Assembly: GCF_007655135.1 (NCBI RefSeq)
Contig: NC_045131.1
Coordinates: 4,960,001-5,024,000, forward strand
From: Punica granatum
Lineage: Eukaryota > Streptophyta > Magnoliopsida > Myrtales > Lythraceae
DNA: 64,000 nucleotides
Direction of reading: 5' to 3'
The notes beneath the pieces are model-generated. The model worked only from the letters and a program-made list of their open reading frames with translations, did no database searches and had not been told where the DNA came from. Numbering within the stretch: the stretch's first letter is position 1; every line of letters begins with the position of its first letter. Shown here piece after piece: positions 1 to 13,296 of the stretch. Position numbers and translations under genes: made by a program.

Positions 1-402
1 GAGTACTACAATGTTCTGCACATTCATATACCCTTTCGTCTAACAACTATTTTCTGCTTGTGTCACCGACCATGGCATTCAAAAAGATATCCGAGACATA
101 ATCACATGGCTTCTTCGACTGAGGACTGTAAAAAGGAAATACTGCAAACATGGAAAAACAGTACATACTTTTTACTCTTTTTTTTTTGTTCCCCGGTTTT
201 AATTCAACCGATTTGCATCCCGATTTTACATAGCCAGGATAATAACAATGCCTGCACGTGCCACATTCATCACTAAAAATAGGAAGCTGGCACGTGCAAA
301 GCTTTCATTAAGATTACAAAGAATCACAGGGAGTACGATGTTAAAAGAAAAAAAGAAAAAGGAAAAAAAAAAAATAAGGTATACACGAGATCCGAATTCA
401 AG
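1..402. other. 3' flank of shikimate kinase
   Basis: The sequence to the left of the shikimate kinase stop holds its 3' UTR and downstream DNA. On the plus strand there is an A-rich stretch near 345-375. A short open frame at 58-276 has no recognisable features. I see no other gene. Confidence 0.5.
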
Positions 403-2710
403 CTAGAATGTCCCGAAAGACATGCCTTCTTCATCCTTCAAGTAGTTCTCAATCTGATCCAGAGCCTGCAGAGATGCATTCTCTAGTTAGTCGTTGGACC
501 AATATAGTGCCTTTGTTTTAACCAGAGGACAGATAGGGGGAGAGAGGAACCTCAATTGCTATGGCAGTTGGTGTGAGAGTAGACACGTCCCTGTAACCAA
601 GCTTGACAGCAATATCTGCGAGGTCGAGATGTCTAAACATCAGCTCACATACAATGAACGACCATGGTAAGAATTACGAACAAATAATGATAAAGAAGAT
701 TCTTCCAATTCTCTAACACTTTTTAATTCTTGGAAAGTAGAGAAAATAGAAGAATGTGCTTAATGCCACTTCGGAACTAAAGAGACCCCAAGCAAGAGAA
801 TATAAACCTATTGGCATTCACTTTCAACAAAATTGAAAGTAGAAACTTACTTTCCAAGGAAACCCGAGCATTGGCATTTGCATATGCTTCACTTCTCTCT
901 TCAAAAAGGTTAGATAGTCGCTTGTATGTCTGCAAGAATGTCCGTAAGTCTCAGCCAATAGAAAAACAGAGATGAATTATAACTAAAGACTCTGGAAAAG
1001 TGCAGAAGAGAACATACATTTCTGTAGGCATCACTGGAATCGCTATGCAAAAGGGGACGAGATTTAGTTCCCACAGCAGAAATTCTCTGCGCCAATGCTT
1101 CTAATGGGACATCCAACCAGACACTAATTCCATTCTGCATGTGTTTCCTGCATGAGACAAAAGGAACACATGAATAAATTGTCGAAAAAGATGATTATGG
1201 AGCCAAAAGACATTGTTCTTTCCCCCCAGTTTTTTAAAGAGGAAAAGCTATTTGTTAACGGGAAGTACCAATTGATTGGCCGCATGACTGCGCCACCGCC
1301 AGTAGAGACAACGATTCGGTGCATTATCGAAAGCTTCCGCAATATTTCAGTCTGCAAAACTATTATGATATAATCAGTAATTTGAGATGAAATGGGATGC
1401 TTCTTTTCTTGGTTTAGATTTTATCTTGTTTCAACTATCCTGTCATAACAAATTCTACGAACCTCCTTGTCCCTGAAGAAGCCTTCTCCATAAAGCTGGA
1501 AGATATCAGACACAGGAGTTCCATTTACTTCCTCTTCTATCAATGAGTCACTGAATCACCAGATATGAAAACAGAGACATTAGTCATCCGAGAAATCAAT
1601 AATTGAAAATCAACAAGACAATCAAATTTATTTGCTCCCGAATTAGTTTATATAGGCCGTTTTTCTTGTTGTCATGCACCCAATTGGCTTTAAATGCTAC
1701 ATGGAACTATATGACTGAGAACAAGAGTCAAACCTGTCGCAGAAAGAGTATCCGAGCACTTGCGATAGGACCTTGCCCACCGTAGTTTTTCCGGAGCCCA
1801 TCATACCTGCAGTTTCATCTTGTGGGTGAGAATAAATACTCTACAGAAACGTGATGGATACTGAAGGTTCAGGAGATAGAAACTAACCAACAAGATATAT
1901 ACAGCGCCCACTTAAATATGGTTCAATCTCTTGAGATTTATTCTGCAATTTTTCAGACATTTAGTTAGATACATACAGCAATATGATCTAGATGACCTAA
2001 ATTCACCAAACTGATAGTAAAAACTTTCATAGCCTTAATCAGAATCAGCGTCTATTAATAAGCAAGATGGGCCGCGAAAGCCAGCAACCAAAAGACTAAA
2101 AAACTGAGGAAAATGATCTCATACCTTCAGAATTACAGATTCATCATAGGGACCATTAATACTTTCGGATTCCAATATTGAAGCTGCAAAAATGATATTG
2201 AAAAAGAACTGTCAAGGGCTGCCAGATGTCATATCAACTCGTCATTCAGATAAATCAAGACAATTTTGCAAACTAAAGAGCCCGCGACAAAATTCAGAAA
2301 AGGGCTCAAATCGCTCATAGAGAACATCTCCAATTTTCTGTTTTCATTATTCAAGGAAAGGGAAAAGAAGCCGAAAAAGGGAAAACTGGAAAACCTTTAC
2401 ACGACAAAGCAGCCACCAAATTCAATACAACGACCCAAAATCATAATCAAGATAAGGCAATAAACGAAGAGAAGTCCATTCAAGTACCTGGGAAATTCTT
2501 GTAAGAATTATAAGAGGCCTCCAGAGCACTTGCCCTTTGCTTATTAGAGACTCTAGCTGGCTGCAGACGGGCAGATATCAGCACCTGAACCCTTTGCTGG
2601 CCCCTTGCTCTATGAGGATCAAACCGAAGCGAACCACTCGGTTTCCTCCCGATCTTGTCCATCTCGATCCACATCGAGATTTGCGGCCTCTGTACGACCT
2701 TCACCTCCAT
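403..2710 (-). CDS. SK: Shikimate kinase, plastid-type (10 coding exons)
   Basis: Phosphorylates shikimate with ATP to shikimate 3-phosphate, a step of the plastid shikimate pathway to aromatic amino acids. Exons on the minus strand, in transcript order: 2710-2488, 2183-2125, 1942-1888, 1806-1734, 1550-1463, 1351-1269, 1147-1018, 929-851, 615-551, 465-403. All junctions are GT-AG and the phases close, giving 305 aa, close to the usual length of plant shikimate kinases. Residues 1 to about 90 look like a chloroplast transit peptide (basic, serine-rich, poorly conserved). The P-loop GMMGSGKTT is at residues 113-121, a DSD motif for shikimate and Mg binding at 136-138, FFRDKE near 161-166, the GGG motif at 184-186 and lid-type RPLL at 224-227. 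All catalytic motifs are intact, so this is a true kinase rather than a plant SK-like paralogue that has lost its P-loop. 5' UTR exons are not resolved. Confidence 0.95.
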
Positions 2711-3420
2711 CGTTTGTTCCGGGAGAGCTCACTTTCGCCTCCAAATTGGATCAATAAATTCGTACTGGGGAGACTAGATTCACAACAATAAGATGGGTGG
2801 CTTCTGCAATTGAGATGAAACAAATTGGCCTTTTACTCCCTCGCCCAATTGGCATAAACAAATGAATAGATGACCAAATCTATGGAATAGGCAGCAAATA
2901 CTCATGGAATGTCCAGATTTTCTTATGAGAATGCTTTATAAATGCATATCAACTATTAACCTACCATAGGGAAAATTTCCCCATGGATTCAGAGCAACTA
3001 GAAAACGGAAGACTTCCCCATCCAGAAACCAAAAAGCTACAGCAAGCAATGTTTGAGGCAAAAGCCCTTTCATGAAACCCCAAAAGAGGAACACGCATGA
3101 CAGATTCAGCACACTACATTGCCTCTCCAAAGGAGCTTAAAGCACAGATTTTGGGGTAAATGTTGAAAACCCGAATTTCTGCAAAAAAAATTCTATCTTT
3201 CGTAGAACCCAGAAAGGATTAATCAAGGAATCATTACCCTCTTATGCACCCCATACGAAAATTTTCGAAAAAATCAAATCTTGGAAGCTCACATTTAACG
3301 AAGCTTTCACCAGCTCACAACCAATGGGAAAGAAGCAAGAGCTGCATACTCACGTGAAATTGACGGCAGAATCGATATACCGGGGCGGGCAATGAATTGT
3401 TCCTGAAGAAATGGAATTGC
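2711..3420 (-). promoter_or_regulatory. 5' UTR and proximal promoter region of shikimate kinase
   Basis: This is the sequence upstream of the shikimate kinase start codon. It lacks long open frames and must hold the transcription start. I could not place the TATA box or a 5' UTR intron with confidence. Bounds are approximate and inferred from position only. Confidence 0.35.
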
Positions 3421-3575
3421 AGAGGCACGCGAAGCTCTTATATCGCTGTCTGCGGTCTCTTTTTCTCAACGGGAGGGTATGATATGAGGGAAGGGTTGGT
3501 TTTGATGCTGAAGCCATTTATAAAAAAGAAGTGGCAGTCAGATGTTACTGTGCGAGCGCGAACGGAGAAAGAACG

Positions 3576-3781
3576 GGGGATTCTGCGTACTTCGGTTAAT
3601 TGCATTTCGACCCTAAACTTCTATGTATTTCACAATTTCCCTAAGAGTCTTAGATCTTCCTTCCATGGCCCACAGGCAACAGGGGATACTGCGTAGTTCG
3701 GTTAATTTCATTTCGACCCTAAACTTCTATATCTTTCAAAACAACCCCAAGAGTCTTATATCTTCCTTCCCTGGCCCACGG
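3576..3781. repeat. Two-copy direct tandem repeat, 106-bp period
   Basis: Two diverged direct copies start with GGGGAT at 3576 and 3682. Both contain the segments TTCGGTTAATT, CATTTCGACCCTAAACTTCTA, AGAGTCTTA and CTTCCTTCC-TGGCCCAC in the same order. The copies differ by scattered substitutions, so the duplication is not recent. It lies about 900 bp upstream of the shikimate kinase start codon. The open frames over it simply reflect the duplicated sequence. Confidence 0.85.
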
Positions 3782-5016
3782 AGAGCATCGAAAAAACATC
3801 CTTCGCAGTCTAACAAGCCCGCCTTACTTCGCCGAGGCTCATACTCACTGAGCTTATGCGCTATAGGTCGCAACCAATGAACCTACAATCTCTAGCATCG
3901 ATTCATGGAACCGGCCCTGATCGGTGAACCGAGTTTCCTACTATTCATAGCTGTTATTTCAACCGTCTACGTGTTCAGCCCACTCAACGAAGGACCGGGT
4001 TCATCACAAACGGATTCTCTAGATATGCACGGTGGAAACAAAGGGAGGGTTTTGAGGACCAATTTGACATTGACCCTGAGAATGGTAGGTTTTTTAAGCT
4101 TTTCATCTTCTATTTAGTTTTTATATGAAATTTCTTAGGGAGGAAAGTCTTAATATAGCAGTGTAAAGTACCAATTGGTCCTTACCCATGAAACCACGAT
4201 CTCTTAAGACTCATGTGTTTTTTTATTTTCCTTTATTTTCTTTGATTTGTGAGTATTTGAAAATATAATGGTCACGACTAATTTAATTTGAACAAAGATT
4301 AATCCACTTATGTGTAAAACTCTCTTAGTATATGGTTCTTTTCCATCTAAATGCCTCCAAACGAGATTGTACCAAACAAGGGTGAGTGCGAACCGATTCA
4401 ACCAATCAATATTAACATTTTCATTATTGTTTATTTTAATAAACAAATTATCTGAAATCTATGTGCCACCGTATCCATTTCTGGTAGCGGGGGATGCCTG
4501 GCTGGGTCCCATGGTCTGCTCCTCTTGGACGTGGCCCCACCAGTACTTTCTCCTGTGGTCCGGTCTGGTCTCTCCCATGTATCGATTTTGTCTCATTTTA
4601 TTATTTCTTAAAAAAAAAAAAGTACTTCATTTTTTTGGATAAGACCGAATATTGGTGCATACGTGTGGACTTGGCATGAGTCATAGCCAGATAAGCTTCT
4701 CTCACCAACCTCTCATGGCTTTTGTTTTTATGTATTTATTTTTTTTCCTAATTTCATCAAAATAAATAAAGAGAGGCTTCCACGACCCATATATATTTTT
4801 ATGTTTTTTTTCACATAAGGAAATCTACTGAAGATTGGGTTGGAGTCGGTGAGTGACTTTATGTACTCTAGCTAGGATTTATGTCCCCCTCTAAATACTA
4901 ATATACATTTAATTCAATCAATTTCTTTTACGATTTAAATAAAATGTGTCTCTAATTCTTAAGAAAAACCTTACACAAATACATTTTTCATAATTTTCTT
5001 AAAATAAAGGCCATGT

Positions 5017-5039
5017 CCCCCCCCCCCCCCCCCCCCCCC
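5017..5039. repeat. Poly-C tract (23 C)
   Basis: An uninterrupted run of 23 cytosines lies in otherwise AT-rich intergenic DNA. Its exact length may be affected by sequencing or assembly. The complementary G run could form a quadruplex. Confidence 0.9.
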
Positions 5040-6569
5040 TAAATTCTAAATTTGTAAAGTTATTGTCAGTCAATTATACTTTATGGCCATTCCCACTAGT
5101 CCATCTACTTAAGTTCCTTGAGCCTTCTTGTGTGCAATTATTTCTTAAATAGCAAGAGTAAGTCAAATTTTGTTGGTCTTTCGCTATACATAAGCTGTTC
5201 TTGAGAAGGGGTCAACTAGGATCGGGCCGGTAGGCTTATATATGACCCACTTTGATCGTCCAAATAATCATCCGGTCAAATATGATCAAACAAAGATAGG
5301 GTTTGTACGTTTCTCTTCAACACCTTATCCATGTGGATACTCGACCCTCGGCGCTGCATCTAAAGTTGATCAATATCCACTCTAAACTCAAAGCCAGCCT
5401 CGATATTGCGGTCAGGGATTACTTCAATTGTCAAGACATCGGTACCAAAAAGAGTTGTTAAATTAGATCTCTTATATCAGGAGAAGGTGTAGCGCAATGA
5501 CACACCCCTTCACCCGTTGATCTAGAGGTCTTCGATACCTAATGAGATTACTTATGTCCATTTATTAGTTATTTATTATTCATTTTTTATTGTACTAGAT
5601 ATTGAATAATCCAAAAAAACAAAAATCTCTTGTCTATTGTCCCATGCCTTTCTCTAAATATATTGTCATGTTGTGTGTGTTTGCTTGCTTTCCTGGTAAT
5701 TCCATGTGGATCTTTTTGATCCTATTTGACCCCTTTGCCTTGCATTTCATTTTTCATCTTTTAAAGAACAAAATAATGGTAATACTCCATATAGTCCATA
5801 AAATAGAAATTTCCCATTCTGAAAAGACGCATGTTTTGTGAGGCGTAATTATAAAAGTAGGCATGATTGAAATAGTTTTATCTTTAAGTAGGCTGATGCT
5901 GCTAGAACTTGAATCAGTTTGGGTCTATAGGATTTTCGGATGGTGCATACTAAAAAAAAAAAGCATTAGACATGCATTATAACTTAAATATGGATCAAAA
6001 TTAATCTATTTCAACCTATCTGCTCTATTTCAAAATCTTGATCCTGTCCCTAAAAATGCGGATTAAATTCGAATGTCCGTTTACAATTATTTAATAACCA
6101 TGCGATTTAAACACGGCAATAAGATACGAAAGGGCCCAGGCATGCATAATATAGGGAGGTAACTTTCGGGTCCCTCGTATTTTTCCTAGGCCAATTCCAT
6201 ATGGTGGACCACCTTATGCCAATGCATGATTTTAAATTTGGACCGCGTTTTAGTAATTAGTTTGTACTTTCATTCAATCGAAACCATTAATTTATTTGGA
6301 CGAAATATCATGTCCGGTGTATCTGCATTTTCCTGATATATAATTATCATCGAATGTTTATACGAGATTTAAAAGTTTTGAATCTAATCATTGGTAGTTA
6401 CATAATATTAATTTATTCGAATCTGAATGAGAGATTTCGGTATCCTGCATTTTTCGGTATGATTCCGGTATCCAAAAACTCAATTGAGTATTGACTAATC
6501 CAATCAAGCCGGATCGGCCTACTAAACGATAAAACTCTTCGAAAGTAAATTTTTTACATTCACAATGAT

Positions 6570-6591
6570 ATATATATATATATATATATAA
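6570..6591. repeat. (AT)n microsatellite
   Basis: A run of about eleven AT dinucleotides in intergenic DNA. No associated gene is seen. Confidence 0.85.
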
Positions 6592-9500
6592 TTCATCACT
6601 CCTTTTTATTTTTGTATAATTTCTGTATAGTTTGGTCAATTTTCTTAAGTTGGCCATATCGACAATTTCCATATGGCCCCGTGAAATGACATTGAAGTTG
6701 TACGTATGAATTGTTTCTAAATGGAAGTCTCTGCGAAGTAGGGCTAGAAAGTAGAAACGATCGAGATAATGTGAAAGGAATTTCTTCAAGAAAATGATTT
6801 TCTCTTTCATGAATAATTAGGAAATTAAACAATATTAAAAACGGATTATAGAAGCTCCAGCAGTATCCCTTTCGTTTTACGAAATAGATCGAAAACATTA
6901 AAAGCTTTTATAAATCGGAAATTGTGGTTGATGCCTCACCTGCCAACTGCTACTACGGCTCTTTTTTTCTTTTTCCTTTTCTTATTCTTATTTCCCAGTA
7001 GTCAAATGATAAAGTTGGTGAGGATTTTTTCTCTCATATTGGGTTCAATTTTCCCGTCAATTTTAATATATATACAATTACTTCCTACTTTGAAAGATTA
7101 TTGTTTCATTTTCTTTTCCTCCTTTTTTTCGTTAGTAATTTTTTAATCTTTTGAAATTATGGTTTGACTCCGGAATGAAAAATACCATTTTACGTATCGT
7201 AAGCATCACCTAATTAATTTACCTATGTTTGATAATCCAATACTATATAATCAGCTGGACACAGAAGTCTAACACTTTCTTTCATTTTCTAAAAATTACA
7301 ATAATTTTTTTCACTCAAAAAAGTTACAATGAATTTAACTTTTTTATAATTTTTTCCACTACATCAATTAATAAATCTATTATTAGCCATCTTTATGTCG
7401 ATTTTCACTTGATATAAGACTCCAGATATACTCAAGCAAGCTGAGAAAAAGCACCCGATGTCCATGCAAGGAGAGTTGCCTCCTATGCTCCCATTACGTA
7501 AATTTTCTTTAATATATAGTCGCATTCTGCGCTGATAAGTTAGATATTATAAATACATGGGCCGAGTTAGATATTATATGTAACCTATCCGACAGAAAAG
7601 TCGAGTTGAGCTCCCCAAACAGCTTTCATGAACCATGGACGTAATTGCGTAAACGTAAAACTGGCCAGCTGCCAACACGCCATCACCAAGAAATTCGATA
7701 TCCTTCACAAATATTGGACCATTTTAATTTTATCCAAAAAAAACAGTGAAGTATATTTTTGGGTGGCCCTTTAAGAAAGTTCTTTATTCGGTTCTAACCC
7801 TTCATTGTCATTGATGGCCGATGGCAAACTACTTAAGTTGGTTTGCTTTAACGGTCACTTTCTATACCTACCCAAAAGCACGAGTAAGAACTTCTAAACA
7901 AGAAAATATTGAAAAATAAAAATAAAAAATCCGTATAGACATAGGTGCATTTGACGCGTGTAATACGATGTAACACGAGGTAATTGATATGCGCCGAGTA
8001 ATGTCATGCAAACATTATCGAAGTTCTTTTGTCATTTGCATCACCATCATTCTTTCTTTGTATGCAATAATAAATACTAAATACTTGTTAACCGATTAAT
8101 TGTGCCATGGAAATGATCCCTCGCATCATAGCAAGTGATCATGCTTTTATTTTTTTTAAGGATAATTGGTCATTAACTATTCCAAGGAAAAAGAGAAAAA
8201 AAGAAATTACACATTGATGTTAATTCAGAATATTTTTCAATAATTTTATAATATCATTTGAGTAATCATTGGAATTCATATACTGCACCAAATTTGCATG
8301 ATTGTTATTGCTTTCCTCGAAGACACATTACAGGGGATTAAAGAGATTGTTTTTTTTTTAATTTTTTATTTTTACGGTAGGAAAAGCCCATGTTATTTAA
8401 TTTTTTAGGTCAACAGATGTTGAATATTTGTAAAATCATTTAATATTTGGTGGGCCCATGGCTCAACAAATGGTGAAGGGATCAATGGAGGCACAAGAGA
8501 GATTGGTAGGTTTAAGTCAATTCTTCTAGGGATTAATTAATTATTTGGAGGGTCCAATAAGCACAATACCTCCCGACCATATAATTCATTTTAAATTCCT
8601 AGCATTAATCATGTGAAGATAATTAATGTCATACGAAGTTCCTATTCGTTATAATATGTTTTAGAATAATTAATTATAAAGAAATAATAACTAATGAATA
8701 AAGATTAGACAAAATGATCTTTGCATCAATTATACTGAGTTACATATAATAACTCCAGAGTTATTCCCAGTAATCAATTTTTGCTTCAATCCGTGGATTA
8801 CAGAACAATTGATACGTTGCTTTACCGACTAAAGTTTCCTTTATTTACATATAGGGATAGATATATTAAAACTCATGTCCACCACGAACTCGACCTTACA
8901 ATAGTCGATTGATTCATCATCGTTCAAGGTACCATAGCATTTTGGCGCATTTAAGTTGATCTCTTATTTGAAGTGATGACTCATTTTTCCACTTTTCCAA
9001 GGTCATGATTTGACATGAATATGATCTCTCTCTTTCTTTCTTTTTTGCCCTCTTTTAATCTTTGCATTTACAATATTTGAAGGGAAAAAAGAAAAGAAAA
9101 AAGTGGTAATTGAATTGAGTATAATATATCTTATCCAAACACTTGCGTGGTTACTTAAATTAAACCTGCTAATATTATTAATCTAGACTAGATAGAATCA
9201 AAGATCCATGTAATGTCACTTAATAAATTATCGGGTGTCAACACAAAAGTATTTTCAAATTCACGACCGAGTCAATTATCATAAATATTCCTAATGCGAG
9301 TACGCGGTGGATACACGTACATGGAGCTGCACATGCTTCTCGAGGATTAATTAGGTCGTCGGCTCTAAAATAGGTCACGTGGGCGAGTACCTAACCTCAT
9401 GGGCATTACCAGTTCTCTTTGGTCAATTGCCATATGATCAGTAAGGACACTCTTGCAACCTCTCGAAGCACTCTTCTTGTCTACCCTTCTTTTAGTTTTG

Positions 9501-9794
9501 GTCAATTGCCGCATGATTACTTAGAACTCCTCACTTGATAAGCACCACATTCGTTCTCCCCAACCGGATTGGTTTTCTAGACGAGACCGACCGGCACAGG
9601 CCCAGATTGGGAGTGCAGCTCGCGAACAGTTTGCGGATGTTCAGTTCGACGGAGAAGAGACCCGGACTACAAAGCCTTGCCATGTGAGATGGAGCACGTA
9701 TCATGAAATTATTCATATGGAATTAGACTCTTCTTGATACTTTAGATCCGCATCATAAATTCTCAACACGTCATTAGCTCGAGGAATCTGACCG

Positions 9795-9870
9795 GGTCCA
9801 GCCCGGCCCAATAAGATGGGCCCATCCAGCCCGTGGAGCTGAGGAAAAGCCCACAAAATCACTGATCAGA
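9795..9870. promoter_or_regulatory. Cluster of GGCCCA (site II-like) motifs
   Basis: GGCCCA, its complement TGGGCC and close variants (AGCCCG, AGCCCA) recur several times within about 80 bp. GGCCCA-type elements are common in plant promoters of proliferation and ribosomal genes and of snoRNA genes. I find no convincing coding or RNA gene next to it, so a promoter role is only a suggestion. Confidence 0.3.
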
Positions 9871-10661
9871 GCCCAAATCAGTCGGCGTTGGAGTCCGAGT
9901 CTGATCCTTCATTACTGCTCCTTTGGTTATCTTATTCTTACATCCATCACTCCTTTAAGCTAAGATTTGCATCAGATCACAAGGTACCATACCAAACTAG
10001 CCGATCAATCGAGCCAATTTCGATGAAAGTTATTCAACCTACTACGTCGCGTGTGTGTGTCTACCCAATTTCAGAACTCTCAAAATGATTCGAGTGTTTA
10101 GGACAGTACGAGTATCTAAGAAGAAGGTTTATATTTGAATCTCCATTCTCAAATGAAGCACATAGACCATTCAGAAGAACAAGATTTCCGATACATCCAA
10201 TGAAACATAGAGCTTTCAATTGCAGCAATACTGTTTGTGTCCTCATATCCCGGGTACTTATTCTCATCCCTCCAGATAATTAAAATCCGAAATACAAGCG
10301 AATTTTGTGTATATATACACGGATGTCTGTAAGACATTCAGACTACGGAAAGACCCATTTTACACAACCCGAAAAGAGCTAGAAACCTATACTAACTTTG
10401 ACATCTCACCCGACTACGAAAATAAAACCATCTCAATCGTCTCCAGGATAAAATGGCTACATACATTTTTACAGCTTCAATTACTATGTGCCGCATAAAA
10501 AATATCAGCAGCAGAGAGGGAACTTTCATTTTAACATTTCGTGTTCTTGAGCGAAACTCCTGAAATGGCAAATTGGCCTGCTTATTGGTGGCTAGAGCAG
10601 AAGCTGGTTTGTCCCTGACTACGGCCTACTTAGGTCGAGAAAAGGTTTTCTGAAGTGATAG

Positions 10662-13296
10662 TTAGGTGGTCTCACAAGGACGATCAGACCAGAGCGAGCT
10701 TAGTGCCCGGAGGCGCTGGAAGTACTCCCCCAATGCGAGCAGGCCACGAGCTGTTTGGCGTATCGTGAGGATTCGGGGCATCTGGTTTAGCGTCTCCTTC
10801 CGAATGTGATCAGCCTAATTGCACAAGGAACAAAAGAAGTTTATTTAAATATAGCATTACTCTAGGATTAGGAAATAGCACTTAAATGGTCAAATTGTGC
10901 CAAGAAACTACTCTCGCATCTCAGCCATCCTTTCATATAAGGAAAACTTTACGAGATAATCCGATCTAAGAGAAAAGTGAACTGTTGTATGCATACAAAC
11001 TAGAATTGGCAACTTTAAATTTTCTACCAGAGAGAACTTGTTTGATTTACTGAATTATAATTTTTTTTTAATTATCTCAAAATGCAGAAAATATGAGACG
11101 CAAAGATAACACACAACTAGCGCTTCGGCCCCGTATTTCACCAAAAAAGAAAAAAAGAAAAAAAAAGATAACGACCCAACTAGAAGAAACTGGAATAATA
11201 CCTGCTTCACGAAGCTGATGAGGGCTTCCAACTGCTCAACGGCCGGAGCTATTTGAGCAATGTTACTCCCCTCACCCAACCGACCTCCAGAGACGGTCTC
11301 GGATACAGTCTGCTGGAGCCTCTCCATGCCTTGGGACAGAGCGTCTTCTGCCTGCTGACATGATTGCCTTAGGTTGCATATCTCAAAAAGTTGATGGTCT
11401 GTCAACGTGTCAAGTTGTGGCACAAGAACCTGCCACCAAAACAGTCATGCGGATCACCAACATTGCAATAGAATATTTACAGTTCACCAGATAAAAGAAA
11501 AGAAACAATAATAAATTTCAGGTTTTCTTTTCGCCAGAAACAGTGCGCAGAGACTGCAGAATCTTTGATTAAAAGTTAAAACCAATGAATGATCGGTCAT
11601 GCTTCAGTATGATCCATATGAAGCTGTATGATACGAAGGAGCATGCGGTACAACTGTATAAACTTGACGTAATAAGAAATGCTGGCAGTTATACCTTGAG
11701 AAGCTCCGAAGGACGAAACCCTCCTATCCACAGGAAAAAGCGTTCCGATGACGTCTTCCACATGCCCGACATTACATAGAACACATCAGCTTTCGCAGCA
11801 TTTGCTTTCATGTGGAAGAGTGTGGAATAGTGGTTCATTCCATTCTGTACAAGTATCCGCAGCTCTGCGTCACTGATATGGGCTTGCAAAGCAGTCCTCA
11901 GGTCGAGAATCTGCCTATCTTGTTCTTCGACCCAATGCCCATACTCCATCTCAAATGCAGTTATTCCTGCTTGTATCCGGAGTTCAATTAAGTTAGAGCT
12001 TTCCATGCGGTTCCTTTCAGGAAAACCTTTTTCTTGCCATTGCTCAGCAAAAACTGAAGGACTATTAAAACAATATAATAGAAGCCCCGGTGTCTTATGG
12101 CAATCAGACCCAGAACCTGATTTAACCAAACAACGGACGACTATGCATGTGCAATACCAACTCAAGTCACATCATGGAGAGAAATCTACAGGAATGTCCC
12201 AAAAACCTGTGTTTACAGATCCAGAGAACCCCAGGTGACTGGATTCTGCTCCTCCACCCGTGTAGACGCCCTGTAATAAAGCATTTACGAGTTTGGAGTT
12301 CTGAGGAGAAGCCGAATGAAATGAGGGATGTATAATAAAGAGACAAACCTGTTGCCTTGCCCTGTCAAGTTCTTTTTCTATTTGAATAAGTTTCAAACGA
12401 CTAGTTTCTAGCTGCTGCACATAGGCCTGTAAAGCAACCAAATTAGATTACTGATTTCTTTAAAATAACAAATGACAGCATTGCATTCAGCTCTTACCTT
12501 TTTCCTTAAACGACTTTTGCGTGCAGCTTCACGATTCTGCGCAAGACGTCTCTGAATCTGTAGAATCAAGTGGAAAGCTCGAAATCAACATGCAAGATAT
12601 GTTGACAGCAAATGCTTCCGATGAATAGCACAAGTTTAGGTACAAGTGTTACAATTCCTAAGTCAATTCAGCCAAAGTGAGTTGTTTATGCAATGTTTAT
12701 TTTCATTTGATTATAGTCCAATAGCAAAAAATGAAAAGTTAACTGCAAATTCTAGACTCCAGTCTTCCTTAATAAAATCAAACATCATCAAACGCACTAA
12801 ACAATCACTGCATTATCTGTAATCTTACCTCTAAAATCTCAACAATGATAGGCGTAAAGGAAAATCCATGCAAGTTTATATTGTTAGAAGTCATAAGATG
12901 AAGCAAGAAGCTGTAAAAGAATGTAGCACCAGCATTGTCTTTACCTTGTCAAAAGGTTTACTTGCTTCTTGATCATACTTGTTTGGAGTACCCAGTGTGC
13001 CATGTGAAGTATCTTCTGACTAAGGGACCCAAGAAAAGGAAAAACAGAGAATGAATATTTCACAACAAACTCATCTGGTAACCAGCACCAAGAATGCAAT
13101 CAAGTCCATATATATATCAATGAAAAAGAAGCACCACCTGATTGTCCAACTTTGTATCCACTTCTACAATCAGAGATGCAGATGCAACCGAATCATCAGT
13201 AGCTTTTAGATTTTGAGCCCACGTTCCTATTTGGTGAAAGGGCTCATACATACCCATCCTCCTGGGGAGCACAAACTGGGCAGAGGGAGGGTTCAT
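10662..13296 (-). CDS. TGA1: TGA1/TGA4-like (clade I) bZIP transcription factor
   Basis: Nuclear bZIP activator that binds TGACG (as-1) elements and works with NPR1-type coactivators in salicylate and nitrate responses. Exons: 13296-13138, 13019-12945, 12557-12498, 12426-12349, 12270-12207, 11966-11695, 11429-11202, 10814-10662. Junctions are GT-AG, the phases close and the product is 362 aa, close to Arabidopsis TGA1. The N-terminus (MNPPSAQFVLPRRMGMYEP) is of clade I type. The basic region (QNREAARKSRLRKK) ends at residue 98 and the leucine zipper follows at about 99-124. A DOG1-type domain fills the C-terminal half from about residue 147. Two cysteines in the CNLRQSC motif, at residues 254 and 260, match the redox-regulated pair described for Arabidopsis TGA1, supporting clade I. 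The symbol is by family resemblance; TGA4 is equally possible. 5' UTR exons probably lie between 13.3 and 14.45 kb. Confidence 0.95.

Larger units (their letters stand above)
3790..10500. other. Gene-free AT-rich intergenic region
   Basis: About 6.7 kb without a gene I can support. The open frames here are short and of low complexity. It holds a 23-base poly-C run (5017-5039), an AT dinucleotide run (about 6570-6591), a cluster of GGCCCA/TGGGCC motifs near 9800-9870 and many A/T-rich stretches. No transposase, reverse transcriptase or RNA gene was recognised. Confidence 0.6.
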
